A stretch of 7,201 nt of DNA from an uncultured Chlorobiota bacterium (lineage in GTDB: Bacteria; Bacteroidota; Kapaibacteriia; OLB7): assembly GCA_946481475.1 (NCBI GenBank), contig CAMLOB010000188.1:1-7201 (forward strand), read 5' to 3'. Position 1 is the stretch's first letter. Every line of letters begins with the position of its first letter. This document shows, in pieces, positions 1 through 5,453 of this stretch. Both the position numbers and the translations under genes were made by a program. A model generated the notes under the pieces. It was given only the letters and a program-made list of their open reading frames with translations. It did not search any database and was not told the DNA's origin.

Positions 1-358
1 GTTCCCAGGGACGGGTCTCGAACTTGTCGACCAGTTTGCTGACCTGATCCTTCTGTTCGGAGAACTCATAGAAGTTGTTGTAGGTGGTCACCTCCTCTTC
101 CGGAGTCAGCTCACGCTCAACGGTGTAGGCTTCGTTCCGTTTCGCCGGGTAGAGATCGGCGTTCGGGGATTCTTCTTCGGGGGAATCGCCCCTACCTCCT
201 TCGGCCCGGTTGTTCCCTCTCTTGCATCCAAGCAATCCCACACCGATCGCCCCCATCCCGAGCGTCCTGATGAACTGCCGCCGGTTTCGATAATCACTCT
301 CCGGCGTCCCCTCCCGCTCCGGGAGATACCATCCCGGTCGAATAATAATGTTTGCCAT
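1..358 (-). CDS. msrP: Protein-methionine-sulfoxide reductase catalytic subunit MsrP (YedY family), N-terminal part, truncated by window edge
   Basis: 119 N-terminal residues are visible; the 3' part lies beyond the left edge. The start is the ATG at 358-356, preceded by AGGAG at 367-371 with 8-nt spacing. A twin-arginine signal spans residues 25-45: N-R-R-Q-F-I-R at 25-31, then a short hydrophobic stretch ending L-L-G-C at 42-45, which reads as a lipobox. After a polar linker (46-90) comes Y-N-N-F-Y-E-F at 93-99, a hallmark of MsrP; its Asn region lies near the molybdopterin cofactor in E. coli YedY. Known family role: a periplasmic Mo-molybdopterin enzyme that reduces methionine sulfoxide in envelope proteins, with electrons from the haem membrane protein MsrQ. 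The cofactor-binding Cys and the msrQ partner, if present, would be off the window. The long stretch before the RR motif is normal for the family. The odd point is the apparent lipobox, suggesting a lipid-anchored form. Family assignment is confident; lipidation is inference. Confidence 0.93.
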   Translation of the reverse strand, partial: MANIIIRPGWYLPEREGTPESDYRNRRQFIRTLGMGAIGVGLLGCKRGNNRAEGGRGDSPEEESPNADLYPAKRNEAYTVERELTPEEEVTTYNNFYEFSEQKDQVSKLVDKFETRPWE

Positions 359-366
359 ATTCGTTG

Positions 367-371
367 CTCCT
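367..371 (-). promoter_or_regulatory. Ribosome binding site of msrP
   Basis: AGGAG on the minus strand, 8 nt before the ATG at 358. It fixes the start of msrP, which a simple stop-to-stop reading cut by the window edge would miss. Confidence 0.6.
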
Positions 372-452
372 GTCCTGTCGTCAGACTGATGAAGATACCA
401 CACCCCTTGCGGTAATCATAGTACGATTCCGGCGGGGGGATGGATTATTCCA

Positions 453-481
453 TTGGCCGAATCGAAACGTTCGCCGATATT
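453..481 (+). promoter_or_regulatory. Weak sigma70-like promoter candidate for the DUF4153 gene
   Basis: TTGGCC at 453-458 and GATATT at 476-481 are separated by 17 nt; each hexamer matches the E. coli consensus at 4 of 6 positions. The -10 element would sit inside the palindrome at 472-486. A Bacteroidota housekeeping sigma factor may prefer other sequences, so this is only a candidate. For the divergent msrP gene the best -10-like hexamer is TATGAT at 420-415 on the minus strand, but no convincing -35 accompanies it. Confidence 0.2.
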
Positions 482-486
482 CGGCG
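472..486. promoter_or_regulatory. Palindrome in the msrP/DUF4153 divergent intergenic region (possible operator)
   Basis: CGCCGA at 472-477 and TCGGCG at 481-486 are perfect inverted arms around TAT. A second, looser arm pair, CGTTC at 468-472 and GAACG at 494-498, flanks it asymmetrically. It lies 54 nt before the DUF4153 start and 113 nt from the msrP start, so a bound protein could act on one or both genes. It has no T-tract on either side, so it is not an intrinsic terminator. The regulator is unknown. Confidence 0.35.
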
Positions 487-540
487 TGAATCGGAACGAA
501 TTCCCGAAGACATCGCTCACATAACAACAACAGCAGGCAA

Positions 541-2502
541 ATGAAATTCCCTTCCCTTCGCGAACTTGCAGACACCGCACGCGACACGCTCCTCCGCTTT
601 CCTCTGGTGATGGTCTCCGCAGTAATTGCTGCGTTCATAGGGTGGACGCTGATCGACGAGGCGGAATGGTTCGATGCCGGACACCTCATGGCGGCGTTTC
701 TTGGAATCGGTGCTTTTCTGGCGGTTGATCTGTGGGGGGAGAGAAAAGGAGGGCCGATTCGCTGGGTTGCCTCGGCTGTCACCCTCCTTCTGCTGATCGG
801 CTACAGCCTCTGGCTGGGGGCCAGACCGGAAGATGATATATCGGAGATCTATCGCTATGGCCTCTTTGCCCTTGCCGTTCATCTGTTTGTCTCCTTTGCC
901 GGCTTCATCCGTTCCGGCCGACAGAACAGGTTCTGGGAATTCAACAAGACGCTCTTCCTGCGGCTTCTTCTCTCGGCTCTCTTCTCCGGCGTTCTCTTCG
1001 GCGGACTTGCCGTTGCCCTCGTCGCGGTCGATCAGCTTCTGCTTGATGGGGATGTGATAGAAGGAGAGACATACGGCAAGCTGTTTCTGCTGGTCGGTAC
1101 ATTGTTCAACACGCTCTTCTTCCTGGCCGGAGTCCCGCGGATTGCCGGGCCTGAGGATGAGGAAGAGAGGGAGGAGGAGAAGCGATATCCGAAGGGATTG
1201 AAGATTTTTGCGGCCAACCTCCTGCTTCCGCTGGTGGTGATCTACCTGGCGATTCTCTACATCTACTCCCTGAAAATTCTGATCGGGTGGGAGTGGCCCC
1301 AGGGCTGGATCGGCTGGCTGGTCCTCAGCTTCTCGGTCCTCGGCATTCTGGCCCTTCTCCTCCTGTGGCCCCTCAGCAGGAGAGAGGAGAACGGCTGGAT
1401 ACCCCGCTTCACCCGCTGGTTCTATCTTGCCGTCCTGCCGCTGATCGGTCTTCTCTTCGCGGCGATCATGCGTCGCATCACCGAGTACGGCATTACCGAA
1501 AACCGATACTTCGTCCTTGCTCTTGCCTGTTGGCTGGCCGGTATCTCCCTCTACTTTCTGATCAGTAAAAAGAAGAATATCAAGATCATCCCCTTTTCTC
1601 TCTTCGCTCTTGCTCTTCTCTCCTCCTTCGGACCCTGGAGCGTCTTCGCCGTCTCGGCCCGCAGCCAGGCCGGACGGTTCGAGCGATTGCTTGAGAAGCA
1701 CGATATGCTTGTCAACGGCGTTGTCGTCGATCCGGCCAAAGGGAAAGGGTTGAGCGATGAAGAGCGTTCGAATATGCAGTCGATCATTCACTATCTCAGC
1801 GAGCGGGACCAGCTTGAACTGTTGACGGAATATCTGCCGGAGAAACCGGAGTTCCCGGACGATAAGGAAGAAATGAACAGGTGGAGCCGGTCGGATCGGA
1901 TGGCCGATCTGTTCGGTATCGGCTACGGCAACTCCTATGGCACCATCACACCCCTTGCCGAATCGGGAGATCTCCCCTTCTTTATCGACATCTATCCGCA
2001 GCCCGAAGGGGAGCCGGTGGAAGTGGGGGGATACGACCTTCTCTTTCCGGCGGTCTACTTCTCATCGCAGGAGGGGGCCCGGTTTTCGGTTGCGAAGGAA
2101 TTCACCTACGAAGGTACTTCCTACCAACTTCTTGTTCGTCCGGTGTATCCGGAGCTTCGTCTTGTCGCCGGAAGCGATACGTTGCTGCGGCTCCCCCTTG
2201 CCGGGAGACTGGCGGCGGAGATCCCAAACTATGTGATGGGGATCGCCGAGTTCCATGAAGGGGATTCACGACCCGAAAAACCTCCGGTGCCGGCGACGCA
2301 AGGGAGGAGACCGGAGATTGAAGGGACGGACGGCGGTGTTAGAATACGGCTGCTGATAGACAACATGCGAGGATATTATCGCGAGAAGGGAGAAGAAGAA
2401 ATGCCCGACGAGAATTCAATCAAGATTGAAAGCATGAACGTGACGGTTCTGATCGGAGGATTGGGGAAGGACGATGTGAGGCTGGAGGAGTCGGATCGGT
2501 AG
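541..2502 (+). CDS. DUF4153 domain-containing polytopic membrane protein
   Basis: 653 residues, complete. The N-terminus M-K-F-P-S-L, followed by an amphipathic helix and R-F-P-L-V, is typical of DUF4153 proteins and supports the ATG at 541, although only a weak AGG precedes it. About 11 hydrophobic segments are visible, near residues 20-38, 48-64, 75-92, 105-121, 138-163, 180-198, 221-247, 256-277, 290-309, 322-341 and 348-371. An acidic, charged loop at 203-216 separates two of them. The stretch R-I-T-E-Y-G-I-T-E-N-R-Y at 312-323 is a conserved DUF4153 signature as I know the family. Residues from about 373 to 653 are soluble and end in a charged tail. The family's biochemical role is not established; I infer an inner-membrane protein with a large C-terminal extramembrane domain. 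It is divergent from msrP, and nothing suggests a shared operon. Confidence 0.9.
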   Translation: MKFPSLRELADTARDTLLRFPLVMVSAVIAAFIGWTLIDEAEWFDAGHLMAAFLGIGAFLAVDLWGERKGGPIRWVASAVTLLLLIGYSLWLGARPEDDISEIYRYGLFALAVHLFVSFAGFIRSGRQNRFWEFNKTLFLRLLLSALFSGVLFGGLAVALVAVDQLLLDGDVIEGETYGKLFLLVGTLFNTLFFLAGVPRIAGPEDEEEREEEKRYPKGLKIFAANLLLPLVVIYLAILYIYSLKILIGWEWPQGWIGWLVLSFSVLGILALLLLWPLSRREENGWIPRFTRWFYLAVLPLIGLLFAAIMRRITEYGITENRYFVLALACWLAGISLYFLISKKKNIKIIPFSLFALALLSSFGPWSVFAVSARSQAGRFERLLEKHDMLVNGVVVDPAKGKGLSDEERSNMQSIIHYLSERDQLELLTEYLPEKPEFPDDKEEMNRWSRSDRMADLFGIGYGNSYGTITPLAESGDLPFFIDIYPQPEGEPVEVGGYDLLFPAVYFSSQEGARFSVAKEFTYEGTSYQLLVRPVYPELRLVAGSDTLLRLPLAGRLAAEIPNYVMGIAEFHEGDSRPEKPPVPATQGRRPEIEGTDGGVRIRLLIDNMRGYYREKGEEEMPDENSIKIESMNVTVLIGGLGKDDVRLEESDR

Positions 2503-2513
2503 AAGTAGTTGTA

Positions 2514-2550
2514 GGGTCGGGAGTTAATGGTTAGATGGTTGAATAGTTGA
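2514..2550 (+). repeat. Intergenic repeat unit A, plus orientation (8-nt periodic)
   Basis: Starts 12 nt after the DUF4153 stop. It reads GGGTCGGGAGTTAATGGTT, then three octamer-like steps ATGGTTAG, ATGGTTGA and ATAGTTGA, the first of which overlaps the end of that head. Compared with unit B it carries exactly one extra 8-nt step (AGATGGTT at 2533-2540), the pattern expected from slippage in an 8-nt tandem repeat. Its reverse complement recurs at 2687-2720 with 28 of 34 positions matching. Confidence 0.75.
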
Positions 2551-2572
2551 GGATAGGGGGCCGGGCGTGGGA

Positions 2573-2600
2573 GGGTCAGGAGTTAATGGTTGAATAGTTG
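2573..2600 (+). repeat. Intergenic repeat unit B, plus orientation
   Basis: GGGTCAGGAGTTAATGGTT followed by GAATAGTTG, identical to unit A except for one base (A for G at 2578) and the missing 8-nt step. A second small similarity, GGAT followed by a G-run and CCGGGCG, occurs after each unit, at 2551-2567 and 2623-2638, so the duplicated block may be longer than the octamer core. Confidence 0.75.
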
Positions 2601-2680
2601 GGGACAAGGCCCGGCAGTCGGAGGATGGGAGCCGGGCGACGCCGTTCTTTGCCATCGGTGTCTTTGCATACGAAAGATAG
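2601..2680. other. Unassigned centre of the convergent intergenic region
   Basis: About 80 nt lie between the plus and minus repeat units, first GC-rich (CCGGGCGACG near 2632-2641), then a short weak hairpin TCTTT-GCATACG-AAAGA at 2661-2677. No gene, RNA or T-tract terminator is recognisable. Short open frames here on the minus strand have no ribosome binding site and consist largely of translated repeats. Confidence 0.4.
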
Positions 2681-2745
2681 AACTCCCGACTATTGAACCA
2701 TTCAACCCGTAACTCCCGACTTGCCAACTATTGAACCATTCAACC
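2681..2745 (-). repeat. Intergenic repeat units C and D, minus orientation
   Basis: Two inverted copies: AACTCCCGAC occurs at 2681-2690 and again at 2711-2720, and TATTGAACCATTCAACC at 2691-2707 and 2729-2745. Read on the minus strand they have the same order of modules as units A and B: a GTCGGGAGTTA head followed by GGTTGAAT/GGTTCAAT/AGTTG steps. A more decayed relative, with TCGGGAGT, AGTTGG and AGTTGGG, runs from 2774 down to about 2751 and overlaps the stop codon of the minus-strand gene. Confidence 0.75.
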
Positions 2746-2765
2746 TGTATGTCCCAACTCTCCAA

Positions 2766-5351
2766 CTACTCCCGAAAATACCTGTAGACCGAACACTGAC
2801 TCAACACCCCCTTCGCATACTTCGTGTCCCGGTATTTCGAGATGAGAAGTTCGTATCCCTCGCGGTTCTGCGTCTTCGGTTCGGTACGCGGGTGCAGACT
2901 TGTCTGCGGTTGCTTGTCGCAGAGGTCGATCATGTAGGCGCAGTGGGCGGCAAGTTCCCGGTCCTTCGTTTGCTCCATCACTTTTGCGTAGTACTTCCTG
3001 GCCTGCCGTCGCGCTCCGTAGAGTTCCATAAAGTGTTTCTCGGCCTCTTCCATCCGCTCGGCGACGCGGGGAAGATTAAACGGGTAGGAGGTCGGGCCGA
3101 AGTGGAAGAAACGGTAGAGGGGGAGCAGCCCGCCGTTCCACACGACGCCGGAGTAGCCCCAGTACGGGGCGTTATAGAGAAGATTGGCCCCCTGCAGATA
3201 TGCCGAATCGCTTTCGGTTCCATTCCCCGACCCGGCCCGCTCAAGCAGTCCGGTCAGGATTCGGGCGAACTCTTTCTTGTGTACGCGCAGTTCGGTCGCC
3301 GCCGTCCCCTGTCGCACAAAGTCGGGCAGGTTCGTGTCGATGACCTGATAGTTGGTGGTGAAAAGGAAACAGGCGATGTTCATCTGCCGTTCAGGGTCGT
3401 TCCAGTAGGATTCCGGCATTGAGGAGAAGACTTGGTAGGCTTCGCGGAATTCTCCCTCACGCATCAGATGCGTCCCCCGGACATCGCGAAGTTCCGTCGC
3501 CGTCAGTCCGAGCGAGTCGGACGGAAGATTTGCCGGAACCTTTCCGGAGGCGATCATCTCCTCAAGCTCCTTCAGTTCATCGGTGGTCGCGTAGACGTCA
3601 AGCAGCATGTTCCGGGCCACCTCGTCGCGAGCCGCACCGAAAGAGAGAATCGCCTCGGGAACATCATCCTGTACCAGATACAGCCGGCCAAGCTCGGCCA
3701 TCACCTTGTCGTATTTCCTGTGGCGGTTGGTTCCCTGCTTTTCGCGCAGCCACTGGAGCGATTCGGCGATGTGCGACTCGATATCGCCGGTGATCTCCCC
3801 CTTTCCCTTGGCTTCGCGCAGATACTCCAGCAGTCTGATCTGGTGGGCCAGGTCGTAGTTCCCGGCCACGCTCTCCCCGGCCTCCTCCAGACACTCTTCG
3901 GCCAGTTCATAATCGCCGTCCATCATGTCGATATATCCGGCAACCATGTACCAGAGGGCCGGCTCCCGTACTTTCCCCTCCTTTGCCTTCTCCAGAACAA
4001 AACGCCGGAACTCCCGGACGTACTCTCCACCGGAGAGAATCTTTTCAAGATGCCGTTCTTCCGTCTCTTCATCATACCGGTAGAAATAGATGGAATCCCA
4101 GTTGTTCTGCGATGCGATGTGTCGCTGGTAATCTTCACGCCAACTGCTCTCCACATTCGTCTCCTTCTCGGTCCACGTACCGGTCTCGGGATCGTATGCA
4201 TCATAATAGGAGAACCGTCCGGTCCTCTTCACTTCCAGATCGCGCGTCACCATATTGTCGTAGAGGAAGCTCTCGATCCTGTGCAGTTCCCGCAGCAGGG
4301 CCAGATCCAGTTGCGGGGATGCCGGTTCCAGCCGGTACATCTCCCGCATGTAGTCGAAGTCCAGACGGCGGTTCTTCAGACCCCGCATCAGATGGAGTCG
4401 CGTCCGTTCGTGGTCGTTCTTTGCAAGGGCGTAGACCTGCTTCCAGACGGTCTCGTCCGGGATGCGGAAGTCGCGCAGGGCGATCTCCCGGTTCCCCTCG
4501 CAACTGTCGAAGACGTGAGAGAAGAGGTAGTTCGAACGGGGAAAATTTCCCTGAAGGCGGACCGCTCCGGCCACGTGACCAAGTCCCCAGTAGCGGATCG
4601 GACTCCGGGTCGGGTTCGATGCGATCAGATCCCTGTAAAAGACTTCCGCCCGGTCATATTCCCCGGCGTAGCGGGCAAGCCGGACAAGTTGAAAGCCGTA
4701 GCGGAGTTTCAGGAAGTTCGACGTAGTCGATTTGTGCAGACGGAGCCCTTTCTCGATCAGCCGGTTCATTGCCGGGATGTCGGCTTCAACCGATTCCCAT
4801 TCATCCCCCGACCATGCGTGCGGACTGCACTCGGCGGCATAAAGGAGATACTGCAGCAGGTCGGCATCCTTCCGGTTGTTGACGGCGACAAAGGCCGAAC
4901 CGAGGCGAAGCGTGTCGGGCTCGGACCACTGGTTCTGCGGTGGCCGGATAATATCACCGGCGGCAAGAGCTTCTCCCTTTTCCACTTTCTGCAGCGCCCG
5001 GCGGATCATCCCGGAGTCGGTCCGGTAGACAAGATCGTAGACCGATTCTTCGGAGACCTTTCCGTCAAAATATCCCATCCAGTCGTGGACGTTCTCCCGA
5101 TCCCGTATCTCCAGCCAGTCGGCTCCGCGGAACTCTTCGTGGGGCGAATCCCAATAGTTGTCCCCGGCCTGATGTCCCTGCAGCAGCGTTCGATAGAAGG
5201 ATTGATAGAGGCTGTCCGGCAGCAAATCCGGATCGACGTAGGAGACGCGGTAGCGCTCGTAGTCGTAGCCCGGCCCGCAGGTGTAGACCCAGTACGACTC
5301 GGCGATGACTGTCGCAAGTGCGAAGATCGAGGCGACCAGCAAACGAAGCAT
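2766..5351 (-). CDS. Large exported TPR-like protein of unknown function
   Basis: 861 residues, complete. The start ATG at 5351-5349 has AGGA six nt upstream. Residues 1-17 form a Sec signal peptide with a V-I-A cleavage pattern, followed by E-S-Y-W-V-Y-T-C-G-P-G-Y-D-Y-E-R-Y at 18-34. Because the Cys at 25 follows no lipobox, I read this as a type I signal rather than a lipoprotein. The body is mostly helical with several TPR-like helices: around 226-245 (A-G-E-Y-D-R-A-E-V-F-Y), 478-492 (G-D-Y-E-L-A-E-E-C-L), 562-575 and 632-645. N-L-L-Y-N-A-P-Y-W-G near 723-732, A-A-H-C-A-Y-M near 801-807 and a C-terminal stretch ending C-S-V-Y-R-Y-F-R-E resemble, from memory, an unnamed family of large Bacteroidota envelope proteins. 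No catalytic motif is evident. A scaffolding or substrate-binding role at the envelope is inference. It follows the lipoprotein gene at a 102-nt distance. Confidence 0.85.
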   Translation of the reverse strand: MLRLLVASIFALATVIAESYWVYTCGPGYDYERYRVSYVDPDLLPDSLYQSFYRTLLQGHQAGDNYWDSPHEEFRGADWLEIRDRENVHDWMGYFDGKVSEESVYDLVYRTDSGMIRRALQKVEKGEALAAGDIIRPPQNQWSEPDTLRLGSAFVAVNNRKDADLLQYLLYAAECSPHAWSGDEWESVEADIPAMNRLIEKGLRLHKSTTSNFLKLRYGFQLVRLARYAGEYDRAEVFYRDLIASNPTRSPIRYWGLGHVAGAVRLQGNFPRSNYLFSHVFDSCEGNREIALRDFRIPDETVWKQVYALAKNDHERTRLHLMRGLKNRRLDFDYMREMYRLEPASPQLDLALLRELHRIESFLYDNMVTRDLEVKRTGRFSYYDAYDPETGTWTEKETNVESSWREDYQRHIASQNNWDSIYFYRYDEETEERHLEKILSGGEYVREFRRFVLEKAKEGKVREPALWYMVAGYIDMMDGDYELAEECLEEAGESVAGNYDLAHQIRLLEYLREAKGKGEITGDIESHIAESLQWLREKQGTNRHRKYDKVMAELGRLYLVQDDVPEAILSFGAARDEVARNMLLDVYATTDELKELEEMIASGKVPANLPSDSLGLTATELRDVRGTHLMREGEFREAYQVFSSMPESYWNDPERQMNIACFLFTTNYQVIDTNLPDFVRQGTAATELRVHKKEFARILTGLLERAGSGNGTESDSAYLQGANLLYNAPYWGYSGVVWNGGLLPLYRFFHFGPTSYPFNLPRVAERMEEAEKHFMELYGARRQARKYYAKVMEQTKDRELAAHCAYMIDLCDKQPQTSLHPRTEPKTQNREGYELLISKYRDTKYAKGVLSQCSVYRYFRE

Positions 5352-5357
5352 CGGAAA

Positions 5358-5361
5358 TCCT
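5358..5361 (-). promoter_or_regulatory. Ribosome binding site of the TPR-like gene
   Basis: AGGA on the minus strand with a 6-nt spacer to the ATG at 5351. It supports that start together with the signal peptide that begins there. Confidence 0.5.
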
Positions 5362-5380
5362 GTTGATGTTGTTAATAAAG

Positions 5381-5409
5381 ATTATGATCCTTTGTGGTCT
5401 CTTTGTGAC
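5381..5409 (-). promoter_or_regulatory. Promoter candidate for the TPR-like gene
   Basis: On the minus strand, GTCACA (5409-5404; 4 of 6 matches to TTGACA) and CATAAT (5386-5381; 5 of 6 matches to TATAAT) are 17 nt apart in an AT-rich patch. This would give a leader of about 20-25 nt before the ATG at 5351. If active, the gene can be transcribed separately from the lipoprotein gene upstream. Confidence 0.4.
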
Positions 5410-5411
5410 CT
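5390..5411. repeat. 11-bp tandem duplication containing CTTTGTG
   Basis: CTTTGTGGTCT at 5390-5400 is followed directly by CTTTGTGACCT at 5401-5411, matching at 9 of 11 positions. Similar CTTTGTG/CACAAAG runs occur between genes in many bacterial genomes, to my knowledge, without a known role. The copy overlaps the -35 and spacer of the promoter candidate at 5381-5409. Confidence 0.5.
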
Positions 5412-5416
5412 TCGAG

Positions 5417-5430
5417 TCCGCCGCGGCGGA
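5417..5430. promoter_or_regulatory. 14-bp perfect palindrome downstream of the lipoprotein gene
   Basis: TCCGCCGCGGCGGA is its own reverse complement. It lies 23 nt after the stop codon of the lipoprotein gene and just upstream of the promoter candidate for the next gene. No T-run follows on the minus strand, so it is not a standard intrinsic terminator. It could protect or attenuate a shared transcript, or be a protein-binding site; these are guesses. Confidence 0.4.
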
Positions 5431-5453
5431 TGTTGAATCTCTCCGGATCGTCC

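Noticed and set aside
106..297. 63-codon minus-strand reading frame inside msrP
   Set aside because: It is out of frame with msrP, which is supported by its RBS, Tat signal and the Y-N-N-F-Y-E-F motif.
517..1791. 424-codon minus-strand reading frame opposite the DUF4153 gene
   Set aside because: It translates the reverse of hydrophobic codons into a charged, Q/E/R-rich sequence with no recognisable domain.
2514..2720. Bidirectional intrinsic terminator formed by the inverted repeats
   Set aside because: The best arms are 137 nt apart, imperfect and not followed by a T-run, so this is not a standard intrinsic terminator.
2514..2745. CRISPR-like array
   Set aside because: Units vary in length and sequence, occur in both orientations, and have no regular unique spacers; no cas genes are nearby.
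2514..2745. Remnant insertion sequence with inverted ends
   Set aside because: The interior is only about 80 nt without any transposase fragment, and no flanking target duplication is visible.
2524..2765. Two short minus-strand reading frames (60 and 67 codons) in the convergent intergenic region
   Set aside because: They lack ribosome binding sites and mostly translate the intergenic repeat, as the repeated W-F-N-S in both shows.
3432..5366. Uninterrupted 644-codon plus-strand reading frame opposite the TPR-like gene
   Set aside because: It mirrors the sense codons of a gene with a clean start, ribosome binding site and signal peptide. Its product shows no signal, domain or sensible start, and long antisense frames are common in GC-rich genes.
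5417..5430. Terminator of the lipoprotein gene
   Set aside because: The palindrome is strong but lacks a usable loop and has no following T-tract on the minus strand.
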